From Bin80 sp965208025 (lineage in GTDB: Bacteria > Bacteroidota > Rhodothermia > Rhodothermales > Bin80), in the NCBI GenBank assembly GCA_965208025.1, contig OZ242302.1:3100001-3164000 (forward strand): a DNA stretch of 64,000 nucleotides. The letters run 5' to 3'. Below, in pieces: positions 8,782 through 16,919 of the stretch. The number at the start of each line of letters is the position of its first letter. Positions within the stretch are counted from its first letter, which is position 1. The position numbers and the translations under genes were made by a program. The notes below the pieces were generated by a model. It searched no databases, had not been told where the DNA came from, and saw only the letters and a list, made by a program, of their open reading frames with translations.

Positions 8782-10563
8782 ATGACACGGATGTGGGGTA
8801 GAATCAGCATCCCGTTTTGCTTTATTTTCTCACCTTTGGTGGGATTGAATGCATGGTCGCAGTCCATTGATTTAGACCATTTATCCCAATCCGTGTCTGA
8901 GTATGAAAATCTCTTTCTCGAGGGTAGAGATCAGGTTTCTCTGATGGATGAGCTTTTGCGGCTCATGCCTATTCTGCCAGAATCTGTAACCAACCAGATT
9001 ATTGAATCAGATTCGGTGATGACGAACGAGGGCGCGCGGAATGCGGTTCTGAGTTGGTGGAGAAGTCAGGATCCGCTTCCAGCTTCAAAAGTGAATGAGC
9101 GGATGGTTGAGCATGTTCGCCGCGTTCAACATGCATTGGAACGCTACTCGTGCTTAATATGCCCAACTGGTTACGATGCCCGTGGCGAAGTTTATGTGCG
9201 CTATGGTGCTCCAGAGCGGAGGACCCAGATTGTCTTTGATGATCCACGACTTATAGATATGGTTTATCAACCTGGCATTTCGGTAAGCCCTGGGGATTTT
9301 CCAGACAATGAATTCTGGAGATACTTGAATCTTGATCGGGATGCATACTTCCTTTTTGTATGGGAGGGTAATTTGTATCGTATCGGGACTACGAAGGATT
9401 TACTCCCATCAGGGTTACGTACAGGTTTGGGCCAAAGTGGTCGTGGACAGGTCAAATCAAAAATGGTTCTTGCGGTCATGCGATCCATCTACAGGCAACT
9501 TGCCTTGGAGCACCCCTCCTTTGCTACGAGATTCAATGATGTCGATCGATGGCTTTCAGACAACGAGGAAACGGGACGATTACAGAGTCGAGATCCCATA
9601 GAAAATGCCAAGATCATCACCGGAGCTGGGAATTTGATTCAAGGCGAGAGGCCTGAGTTTTCCGACACGGATCAGAATTTGGGGCAAGCGGCCAGTACAT
9701 TTGCACAAGGGATGATCTTGAATGCTCGGCTTGAGGACCAGCAGGCTGCCTATCAAAGAGAAATAATTCTTCCATCAAGTTCATCAGATGTGCTCCAATC
9801 ACTTCCCACATTGCCTCTGGCCATACGTCATGCGCGATTCCTGAAGCCCGATGGTACAACCACGACTGAAGTCTATTGGGCTCCTGAATCAGGAGGATTT
9901 AACATCTCCGGAGATAAAGCATCAGCAGGATATATCATCCAGATCTATTCTGCACTGGAAACGGCGGACCATGTTTCCATTCAAAGTAGGACCAATGCAA
10001 TCCGCGTCCAGATCCCTCCAGGTACACCGATGGCAACGATTCCAGTACAGACCATGAAGATGAGCGGAGGGACAGGCATGAATCACTTGGCACTTCAGTG
10101 GAATCAATATGGGCTTGTACAGGATGGAATCGGCGAACAATTAGGCGTTGCATCCAGACATGTTGATTCACTCTATGCACTGGATGCAAGTGGGATAGAG
10201 TTAGAGATGAGCGATCTGAAACCACTTGCTTATCCAACTGAGGATCAGTCTTTTCCATGGCCTCATGCATGGATCCAACAAGACATGCGGTTCGGTCTGG
10301 CTTTTGAAATCTATCACCTTACCTACGGGCCGAATGACAGAACCAAGTATACGGTGACCTATGAGATCTCCCCAAAACGTGGGCGCAGTTCTTCAACAAG
10401 TATCGTTCTTGAGGGTCAAAGTAGGACGGAACGGGATGAAATACTTTTAGATCTTGGTGATAATAGAGGAGAAATTGTCGTGACCGTAACGGTTCAGGAT
10501 GAAATTTCGGGGAGCTTGACATCTAGAAGTCTAACCTTGAGGGTGCTTAATGAATCGGGGTGA
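8782..10563 (+). CDS. GWxTD-like exported protein, 593 aa
   Basis: A signal peptide-like N-terminus is present (about residues 1-28, cleavable after AWSQS). The region near residues 90-150 has WWRSQDPLP followed by TGYDARGEVYVRYGAPERR, which matches the core of the GWxTD domain (the W-x3-DP part and the D-x-RG-x-VYVRYG-x-P part), although the name-giving GW-x-TD residues are replaced by TGYD. GWxTD proteins are typical of Bacteroidota/Ignavibacteria/Rhodothermota and are uncharacterised. The C-terminal third looks beta-rich and Ig-like. It is the third gene of the FG-GAP operon, starting 4 bases after the upstream stop, and its 3' end overlaps the next gene by 14 bases. A structural or surface role beside the two propeller proteins is inference. 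Confidence 0.72.
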   Translation: MTRMWGRISIPFCFIFSPLVGLNAWSQSIDLDHLSQSVSEYENLFLEGRDQVSLMDELLRLMPILPESVTNQIIESDSVMTNEGARNAVLSWWRSQDPLPASKVNERMVEHVRRVQHALERYSCLICPTGYDARGEVYVRYGAPERRTQIVFDDPRLIDMVYQPGISVSPGDFPDNEFWRYLNLDRDAYFLFVWEGNLYRIGTTKDLLPSGLRTGLGQSGRGQVKSKMVLAVMRSIYRQLALEHPSFATRFNDVDRWLSDNEETGRLQSRDPIENAKIITGAGNLIQGERPEFSDTDQNLGQAASTFAQGMILNARLEDQQAAYQREIILPSSSSDVLQSLPTLPLAIRHARFLKPDGTTTTEVYWAPESGGFNISGDKASAGYIIQIYSALETADHVSIQSRTNAIRVQIPPGTPMATIPVQTMKMSGGTGMNHLALQWNQYGLVQDGIGEQLGVASRHVDSLYALDASGIELEMSDLKPLAYPTEDQSFPWPHAWIQQDMRFGLAFEIYHLTYGPNDRTKYTVTYEISPKRGRSSSTSIVLEGQSRTERDEILLDLGDNRGEIVVTVTVQDEISGSLTSRSLTLRVLNESG

Positions 10564-10870
10564 TTTTTTTGAAAATGTGTGGGATACAGTTGCTCAGATA
10601 CCTCAATCAAGAGTAACCACATACGGACATATTGCTGAATTTCTTGGAACAAGAAGTGCGGCGCGAACTGTAGGGTGGGCACTCAAAGCGGCAAAAGGAT
10701 CTGATCTACCGTGCCACAGAGTCGTGAACCGTCATGGTGCATTGACCGGGGCAAGAAATTTTGGCGACCCTAATCTGATGGAGAGGCTATTACGGATGGA
10801 AGGGGTCACATTTGATGAAGAGGGTTGTGTGATCCTTTCACGTCACCTATGGATCCCTGGCATAGATTAA
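10550..10870 (+). CDS. One-domain MGMT/ATL-family DNA-binding protein, 106 aa
   Basis: It matches the C-terminal domain of O6-alkylguanine-DNA alkyltransferases: VTTYGHIAEFLG, then AARTVGWALKAAK and the active-site motif PCHRVV with Cys at residue 55. The acceptor Cys is kept; alkyltransferase-like (ATL) proteins have Trp or Ala there. The N-terminal domain of Ada/Ogt is missing, so length alone fits ATL while the active site fits a true MGMT. It could repair alkylated guanine or flag lesions for nucleotide excision repair. It overlaps the GWxTD gene by 14 bases and is the last gene of the operon; this link to surface proteins is odd and may be only positional. The gene is convergent with aroA. 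Confidence 0.85.
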   Translation: MNRGDFFENVWDTVAQIPQSRVTTYGHIAEFLGTRSAARTVGWALKAAKGSDLPCHRVVNRHGALTGARNFGDPNLMERLLRMEGVTFDEEGCVILSRHLWIPGID

Positions 10871-10890
10871 GCTGAGTGTTCTGCAAGTGC

Positions 10891-12219
10891 TCACTTTTGC
10901 AACGCGTTCATGGTATCCCAGAATTCTGGAAAAGAAATTGCGACAGCGTTTGCATTTTGAATCGTAGTTGTACCATTTGCACCAAGTCCTGCGACGGCCA
11001 TTGCCATTGCAATTCGATGATCGTGGAAGCTTGAGACGATATTTCCATGAAGGGAAACCATTCCAGTAATCGCAAGCCCGTCTGGATACTCTTCAATCGT
11101 CGCCCCCAATTTACGAAGATTCGTGACCATGGCGTGGATTCGGTCACACTCTTTGTGGCGTAATTCTTCCGCATCACGGATGATGGTTGTTCCCCTCGCA
11201 AATGCACCTGCAACCGCAATGATGGGAATTTCATCAATAATGTTGGGGACTTGACTTCCGCCAATCGCAACTCCATGTAGTTGCGAACGTCGTACGGTTA
11301 CATTGCCAGAGGGCTCTACTCCCGCGGAGGATTGTTTCGTAATCCGAATATCAGCTCCCATTTGCTCAAGGGTGGTGAGTAGCCCGGTCCGACTTGGATT
11401 CAACCCAACGTTGGACAAATAGACAGGCCCTGTTCCCATGATTGAAGTCGCAACGAGAATAAATGCAGCGGCAGAAAAATCACCAGGTAGAGTGAATGAG
11501 CCGTGCGGAATAGGATGAGATGAGTCGGAGCGGATGAGCCATTCATCTTCAGATTGAGAGACGGGAAGGTTCAGCATTCGCTCAGTGTGGTCACGCGAAG
11601 GAATGGATTCCCGAACAATCGTAGTTCCGCGAGCCCAAAGCCCTGCAAGTAGTATGCAGGATTTTACTTGTGCAGAGGCAACAGGGAGGCGGTAGTCCAT
11701 GCCTTTCAGACCGCTTGAACCATGGATTTGGATGGGAGCGTGTCCATCGGTGAGGGAGATACGGGCTCCCATGTTCCGTAGAGGTTCTGTAATTCGAGCC
11801 ATGGGGCGAGTACTGAGTGAGTTATCCCCGATGAGTTGACTGTCAAAAGGTTGTCCAGCAAGGATCCCAGAGAGTAGGCGCATCGTCGTTCCAGAATTCC
11901 CACAATCTAGAGGGGAATCAGGCTTACGAATGCCATCTCTTCCGACCCCCTCAATCCTTACGGTTTGATCTGGTGTCACATGAATTGGAACTCCCAGTTG
12001 ACGCAGGCAAGAGAGGGTGCTTTGTGGGTCAGCACTCGTTGGGAAATCGTGTATAGTAGAAACTCCTTCTGCTATGGATGCAAAGAGGGCAGCTCTGTGA
12101 GCAATGGATTTATCTGCGGGTAGCTTGGCCTTCCCTGCAAACCGAATTGCACTCGAGAGCGAATAATTCATGGATTGTGAACAAGTGGATGATTTACTCA
12201 CATCAAGGAGGGGATGCAT
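10891..12219 (-). CDS. aroA: 3-phosphoshikimate 1-carboxyvinyltransferase (EPSP synthase)
   Basis: It catalyses transfer of the enolpyruvyl group of PEP to shikimate 3-phosphate in chorismate synthesis. Motifs seen are KLPADKSIAHRAAL (variant of LPGDKS), DCGNSGTTMRLLSG (PEP/inhibitor-binding region), LPGDFSAAAF and RHKECDRIHA near the C-terminus, all in family order. The length (442 aa) is normal. The start at 12219 gives a polar leader; the ATG 16 codons later (12171), which starts MNYSLSSAIRF, is an equally likely start and places LPADKS nearer the usual distance. The gene ends 20 bases from the convergent MGMT-like gene. No other shikimate gene is nearby. Confidence 0.96.
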   Translation of the reverse strand: MHPLLDVSKSSTCSQSMNYSLSSAIRFAGKAKLPADKSIAHRAALFASIAEGVSTIHDFPTSADPQSTLSCLRQLGVPIHVTPDQTVRIEGVGRDGIRKPDSPLDCGNSGTTMRLLSGILAGQPFDSQLIGDNSLSTRPMARITEPLRNMGARISLTDGHAPIQIHGSSGLKGMDYRLPVASAQVKSCILLAGLWARGTTIVRESIPSRDHTERMLNLPVSQSEDEWLIRSDSSHPIPHGSFTLPGDFSAAAFILVATSIMGTGPVYLSNVGLNPSRTGLLTTLEQMGADIRITKQSSAGVEPSGNVTVRRSQLHGVAIGGSQVPNIIDEIPIIAVAGAFARGTTIIRDAEELRHKECDRIHAMVTNLRKLGATIEEYPDGLAITGMVSLHGNIVSSFHDHRIAMAMAVAGLGANGTTTIQNANAVAISFPEFWDTMNALQK

Positions 12220-12611
12220 AATGCGAAGACTTTCACCAGTTGATGCAGTTTAACGTTTCCCGGTTGATTATTACTCTTCATTGAGGGTTCACAGTTCAGT
12301 GGTTATCCGTTGGATGCTTGAGCGAAAAAGTCTGACCCCAACCGCAAAAATGTATCATGAAGAGCCCCATCTTACGGGATGACACAGCCTACATTTATTC
12401 TGTCAGTACAGTTAATGACAGATCTTCTATCCATAATGAGAGTGAGGATCAGTTACAGGTACACGGGGAAATATAGTCACTCGTTTGGAACTCAACAAGC
12501 TGTAATCCGCATTCATTAGGGCATAGAGTTTAGATCCTGCGCCCAGAGAAGTGCTTCAAGTAACAATTAGGTCATTGCATTCCGTCTCATAAGAGTAAGA
12601 ATGGAGGAATA
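12220..12611. other. Intergenic, 392 bp
   Basis: It lies between two - strand genes. It contains no recognisable gene, RNA or hairpin-plus-T-run terminator; presumably it holds the aroA promoter. Confidence 0.4.
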
Positions 12612-14627
12612 CTAATCTGAACTGAGACGTTCGGCGACAATTTCTGCAACATCCTTGACTACGGGGCCGTCGGGATCCCCTTTCGTTGCACTGTCACGGA
12701 GCATCGTTAAGCAAAAAGGACATCCGGTCGCGATGACGTTTGCTCCAGTGTCTACGGCTTCCGAATATCGGGTATCATTAATTCTGGGGGTCGGTTCATC
12801 TACCCACATCTGGGCACCACCGGCGCCACAGCAGAATGAATTCTTTTTGTTTTGAGCCATTTCCGTGACCTTAGCCCCTGTGGCAGTTAGGATATTTCGG
12901 GGGGCATCAATAATGTTATTCTGTCGGCCCAGATAACATGGATCATGAAACGTAATATCTTCTATCTTGACTTCCAACGGAATCCGCTTTTGATCTGCAA
13001 GTTCGGACAGCAATTCCGTGTGATGAATGACTTGAAAATGTCCTCCCAAAGCAGGATATTCTTTGCCAAGCGTATGGAGGCAGTGGGGGCAAGTGGTCAG
13101 GATTCGAGTGGGTTTGACCTCGTTCAGCGTAGAAATATTTCTCTGGGCAAGTTCAGAGAATAGATATTCATTTCCGCTTCGTCGGGCCGAATCGCCCGTG
13201 CACCACTCTCTGCCTCCCAACGTGGAAAAGGAAACTCCTGCGCTGTGCAAGATACGGGCTAATGCACGGGCTACATTCTGAGCTCTCGGATCATAGGATG
13301 GTGCGCAACCGATCCACCATAACAGATCGGGATTGGGATTTTCTTCAATACTGGGAAGATTTAGCCCATGGGCCCAGTCCATTCGCTGTCCAGAACTCAT
13401 ATTCCAGGGATTTCCATTGCGTTCCATACCTTGAAATACCGCTTCAAGTGGTTCAGGATACTGATCGTCCATCAGGACTAGTCCACGTCGAATCTGTAAG
13501 ATGTCCACCATCGGGGCATTCCCGACTGGGCAGACTTCGGTACACGCACCACATGAGGTACAAGCCCAAACCGCAGCTTCCGAAATTGCATAATCTGTAA
13601 GCCTTGCCTCAGATTCCTGTCCAGATGCAAGACCCTGAAAATGCTCACTTACAAAGAAGCGTTTATTGATTTCAAGAGCCGAAGGTGACAATTCTTTTCC
13701 CGTGGTGTAGGCGGGGCATACATCTTGACAGCGATTACACATGATACAGGCAAATGTATCGGCGATACTTGACTGTGGCAGTTGTTCAAGTGTGAGTGCA
13801 CCAAAAATATCTATGTCTTCATTCTCAAAATCAATCGGATCGAGTGCACCTGGGGATGTTCGGTCTATCTGAGTGGCGAAGTTGAACCCCGCCATGATCA
13901 AGTGCAGATGTTTTGTGTAGGGGAAGTAGGGCGCAAAAGCGACAATCAGTCCCAGAGCCCCCCACCAACACACATGATGCCAAATCGTCAAGAGATCGGA
14001 ACTGTATCCAACCCAAATCGGAGTAATTGCAAATGCAAATGGCTGCCAGAGATCGGGGCCGTGGATCTGGATGGCTACGGATTCCCCCAACAATCGAAAT
14101 CCCACATGCAATAAGATGAATCCTCCAACGATCAGTGAATCGCGGGAGACGGTCTGACGAAAGAAAGGGAGATTTGCTTCATGAATCTGCAGTACATTTG
14201 CCCGATGCGCCAGAACTTGACGCCTGGGAGAGACAAAGCGTCGTAATAAGAGGAGCACCATTGCAAGTAGAATCCCTCCACTGGCAAGATCAACAGCGAG
14301 CCGATAGCTATGTGCAATCCAATCTGGAAATTGGATGGGGGAGCTCAGATAGCCCCGAGCAAGATCAACAATGTTTACCAGGAGATAGAGCAGAAAGCCC
14401 CATACGATAATGGCATGGATTACGTTGATGATGGGGCGTGACTTCCATATGTTCCCCATGGTCACCCATGTCCCAAGAGCACGGAGGGTTCTTCGCCAGT
14501 CGCTGGTCAGGATAGGTCCTTGACCTCGGCGAATAATTTTGAATAACGCAGAGAAATTCAGACTCGTACCGTAGACAGCAAAAATCACTGCCAAAGCAAA
14601 GAGAATTTTCTCCGTGAGGGTCAGCAT
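12612..14627 (-). CDS. Membrane (Fe-S)-binding CCG-domain oxidoreductase (HdrD/GlpC-like with NarI-like membrane part), 671 aa
   Basis: The first ~270 residues hold several hydrophobic segments of the nitrate-reductase gamma (NarI)-like type, probably binding haem b. Two 4Fe-4S motifs follow: CIMCNRCQDVCP near residue 290 and CTSCGACTEVCP near residue 357. The C-terminal half has two CCG (cysteine-rich) domains: one with IGCAPSYDP and WCTGD, the second with DPCYLGRQN, FCCGAGG and ATGCPFC. This fits the family that passes electrons between the quinone pool and a soluble dehydrogenase or an electron transfer flavoprotein. No etfAB gene is adjacent. The downstream gene starts 9 bases after its start-side neighbour, so it is probably the last gene of a unit with the Gfo/Idh/MocA gene. 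Confidence 0.9.
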   Translation of the reverse strand: MLTLTEKILFALAVIFAVYGTSLNFSALFKIIRRGQGPILTSDWRRTLRALGTWVTMGNIWKSRPIINVIHAIIVWGFLLYLLVNIVDLARGYLSSPIQFPDWIAHSYRLAVDLASGGILLAMVLLLLRRFVSPRRQVLAHRANVLQIHEANLPFFRQTVSRDSLIVGGFILLHVGFRLLGESVAIQIHGPDLWQPFAFAITPIWVGYSSDLLTIWHHVCWWGALGLIVAFAPYFPYTKHLHLIMAGFNFATQIDRTSPGALDPIDFENEDIDIFGALTLEQLPQSSIADTFACIMCNRCQDVCPAYTTGKELSPSALEINKRFFVSEHFQGLASGQESEARLTDYAISEAAVWACTSCGACTEVCPVGNAPMVDILQIRRGLVLMDDQYPEPLEAVFQGMERNGNPWNMSSGQRMDWAHGLNLPSIEENPNPDLLWWIGCAPSYDPRAQNVARALARILHSAGVSFSTLGGREWCTGDSARRSGNEYLFSELAQRNISTLNEVKPTRILTTCPHCLHTLGKEYPALGGHFQVIHHTELLSELADQKRIPLEVKIEDITFHDPCYLGRQNNIIDAPRNILTATGAKVTEMAQNKKNSFCCGAGGAQMWVDEPTPRINDTRYSEAVDTGANVIATGCPFCLTMLRDSATKGDPDGPVVKDVAEIVAERLSSD

Positions 14628-14636
14628 AGACCCAAA

Positions 14637-15893
14637 TTAATCCAGTGTGTAAAGCTGTGGATCAATTGGTTTGCGGGTTTGCTGAACAATTGCATCGTTG
14701 GCGGTAATTGCAATGGCAGCAGCTTCAAGTCCGCGCTCCCAGTTGGCAGCAGGTGGGTACGGTCCGAATGCATGATTATCCATGAATTCCTGCAAGGCGT
14801 ACCACAGGGGCATTTCTACATTGGGATCATCCTCGGTTGGATCCATGTTCTGAGCATCCAACTGAGTGGCATTCGCGAGGAGTGCAATCCCTGTTTCCTT
14901 GTAGAAACGATCTTTGCGCGCATAGACTTCCCAGCCCAACATTAGTGAGTCCACTTCCTTGAACATCCACGCTTTTCCGCGGTCACGGAACACGATGGTA
15001 CTATCAGATCCCATGTAAACTTCGTACGCATCTTCGTAGGAACTTGTGAGCGTTGCATCAAAGATCATGTGCAGCCCACTGGGGAACTCAAAGACTGTCT
15101 GAATCGTGTCGGGGACTTCCCGTCCATCCTTCCAAGCCATGACCTGCCCAAACCCTTGAACCGAACTCGGAAGTTCACCAAGTACCCAGTAGGCCACATC
15201 CATCTGAAGTAATGCCGCTTCGCCAATCAATCCTGTACTGATAGAAGGATCAAGACGCCAATTGAGGTCACGAACACGTTCGGGGCTTGGGGAAGCTCGG
15301 CGCCAGCTTTCCTTGGTATGCCATTGTCCGCGTGCCATTGTGGGCGTACCAATAGCGCCACTCCGCATAAACTGAAATACTGAACGATGTTGGGGATTTG
15401 AACGATAGATCTGACCAACCTGAAAGATTTGATTCGATGCATCACGGGCAGCGCGGGCAATAGATTTAGCATCGTCAATGGTGGATGCCATGGGGGCTTC
15501 ACAGTAGACATTCTTACCAGCAGCCAATGCATCAATAACGATGTCATGATGCAGATGGGTGGGGGTCGCAACAATGATGGCCTGGATATTCGGTTGATCC
15601 AAGATCTCACGATAGTCCTCATGTTGGGAGGCTTCGGGTACATCACGCTGGGCCCGACGAAGCATGGGAGAATAAGTGTCGCAGATTGCAGAGATCTTCG
15701 CACCTGGAACGCGTGCGAGAGTGGAGGCAATCTCCCGCCCCTGTGGACCATACCCAATGATTCCACAATTCACATCTTCACGTCCGCCAGGCCACGCCCT
15801 CGTTCTGATGTTGGCTGCACGCACCAATCCAGCCCCGCTGATCGCAGCGCTACCCATAAGAAAAGCCCTGCGGCTAACTGTCCTCTTGTTCAT
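14637..15893 (-). CDS. Tat-exported Gfo/Idh/MocA oxidoreductase with EAP instead of EKP, 418 aa
   Basis: A twin-arginine signal is seen at the N-terminus (VSRRAFLMGSAAISG), so the folded NAD(P)-protein is probably exported. The Rossmann motif GIIGYGPQG lies at about residues 44-52. In this family a Lys in the EKP motif is normally catalytic; here the same place reads CEAPMA (residues 131-136), so the Lys is replaced by Ala. The rest of the fold, including the C-terminal alpha/beta domain, seems intact. The start overlaps the 3' end of apbE by 20 bases, and the Tat motif supports the start chosen. The substrate is unknown; sugar or inositol derivatives are usual for the family. It may be a non-catalytic or altered member. 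Confidence 0.88.
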   Translation of the reverse strand: MNKRTVSRRAFLMGSAAISGAGLVRAANIRTRAWPGGREDVNCGIIGYGPQGREIASTLARVPGAKISAICDTYSPMLRRAQRDVPEASQHEDYREILDQPNIQAIIVATPTHLHHDIVIDALAAGKNVYCEAPMASTIDDAKSIARAARDASNQIFQVGQIYRSNPQHRSVFQFMRSGAIGTPTMARGQWHTKESWRRASPSPERVRDLNWRLDPSISTGLIGEAALLQMDVAYWVLGELPSSVQGFGQVMAWKDGREVPDTIQTVFEFPSGLHMIFDATLTSSYEDAYEVYMGSDSTIVFRDRGKAWMFKEVDSLMLGWEVYARKDRFYKETGIALLANATQLDAQNMDPTEDDPNVEMPLWYALQEFMDNHAFGPYPPAANWERGLEAAAIAITANDAIVQQTRKPIDPQLYTLD

Positions 15894-16839
15894 GGTCGGT
15901 CGTTAAGTCTAATTGAGGGAAATCATGAGAAACCATATGAAAGTCACCATTATCTGAATATACACAAAGTATACGTATACGGTCAAATTTTTGCGCAACC
16001 TGTTCTATTTCGCTTTGATCCATAGTGAGTAATGCGGTAGAAACCGCGTCACTGACGGTTGCTGATGAATGAATCACTGCTGACAAAGCAGAAGTCTCAA
16101 CTGGATAGCCAATCCGCGGATCAATCACATGCCCCCATAGCTGCCCGTCCTTATGGAAAGCTTTCCCATGGGGAGCCGAGATTGAGAGGGCTTGATCCTG
16201 TATCCTTACAGACGTGAGCACATTGGTTTGGTCATGCGGATCCGTGATTCCAATGGACCATCCATTCTCTTGTGGAGAGGGAGTGCCAATTGCCACCATA
16301 GTACTTGTTCCACCGTGGAGTAAGCCTGAGGTGATCTGGCAATCTTGAAGGAGATCAGCAGCTTCCTCAATGGCATACCCCTTCCCGATCGCACCAAGAT
16401 CAATCTCCATTCCATCTCGCTTGAAAAAAACAGTACACTCCTCATCATCCAATACGACCTGATCCATGCCAGTCTGTTGAAGTGCCTCCTCTCGCTGTGA
16501 ATCAGAGGGCCATGCTCCAGAATCTTGAACAAAGCCCCAACAGCGCATAAGTGGACCGACGGTGACATCAAAAGCGCCCATAGTGATTGAGTGTAAATCA
16601 GCAGACATCCGGAGCAGAGAGTAGAGGTTCGGCCTTATTCGTACGGGTTTTTTTGAAGCGTTCCGATTGACATAACTTATTTCACTAGCTGGATTGTAAA
16701 AACTCAGTTGTTGCTCCAACCGTCGGATTTCCCCTAAGGCTTCCTCGCCTGCTGCACGAAGAAAGACTGGGTCTTCCCCATGGAGCACCAACTCAAAGCG
16801 GGTCGCCATGGCCTGCAATGCCAGACGAACGGTTTGCAT
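15874..16839 (-). CDS. apbE: FAD:protein FMN transferase (ApbE)
   Basis: ApbE attaches FMN covalently to Thr/Ser of target flavoproteins such as NqrB/C or RnfG. Motifs seen are AMATRFELVLHG at the start, IDLGAIGKGYA (the conserved G-A-x-x-K-G-Y segment), LLHGGTSTMVAIG, WSIGITDP and HVIDPRIGYPV, in family order over 321 aa. There is no clear signal peptide or lipobox, unlike many ApbE proteins, so either the protein stays in the cytoplasm or the start is further upstream. Its 3' end overlaps the Tat oxidoreductase gene by 20 bases, which suggests translational coupling. No obvious FMN-acceptor protein is encoded nearby. Confidence 0.92.
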   Translation of the reverse strand: MQTVRLALQAMATRFELVLHGEDPVFLRAAGEEALGEIRRLEQQLSFYNPASEISYVNRNASKKPVRIRPNLYSLLRMSADLHSITMGAFDVTVGPLMRCWGFVQDSGAWPSDSQREEALQQTGMDQVVLDDEECTVFFKRDGMEIDLGAIGKGYAIEEAADLLQDCQITSGLLHGGTSTMVAIGTPSPQENGWSIGITDPHDQTNVLTSVRIQDQALSISAPHGKAFHKDGQLWGHVIDPRIGYPVETSALSAVIHSSATVSDAVSTALLTMDQSEIEQVAQKFDRIRILCVYSDNGDFHMVSHDFPQLDLTTDHEQEDS

Positions 16840-16919
16840 GGCAACTCGTGATCACCAGAAAAGAGTAGAAACGGAAGGAACATGCATCAACTCCTCCCGA
16901 GTCTACGGATCTCGCAATC

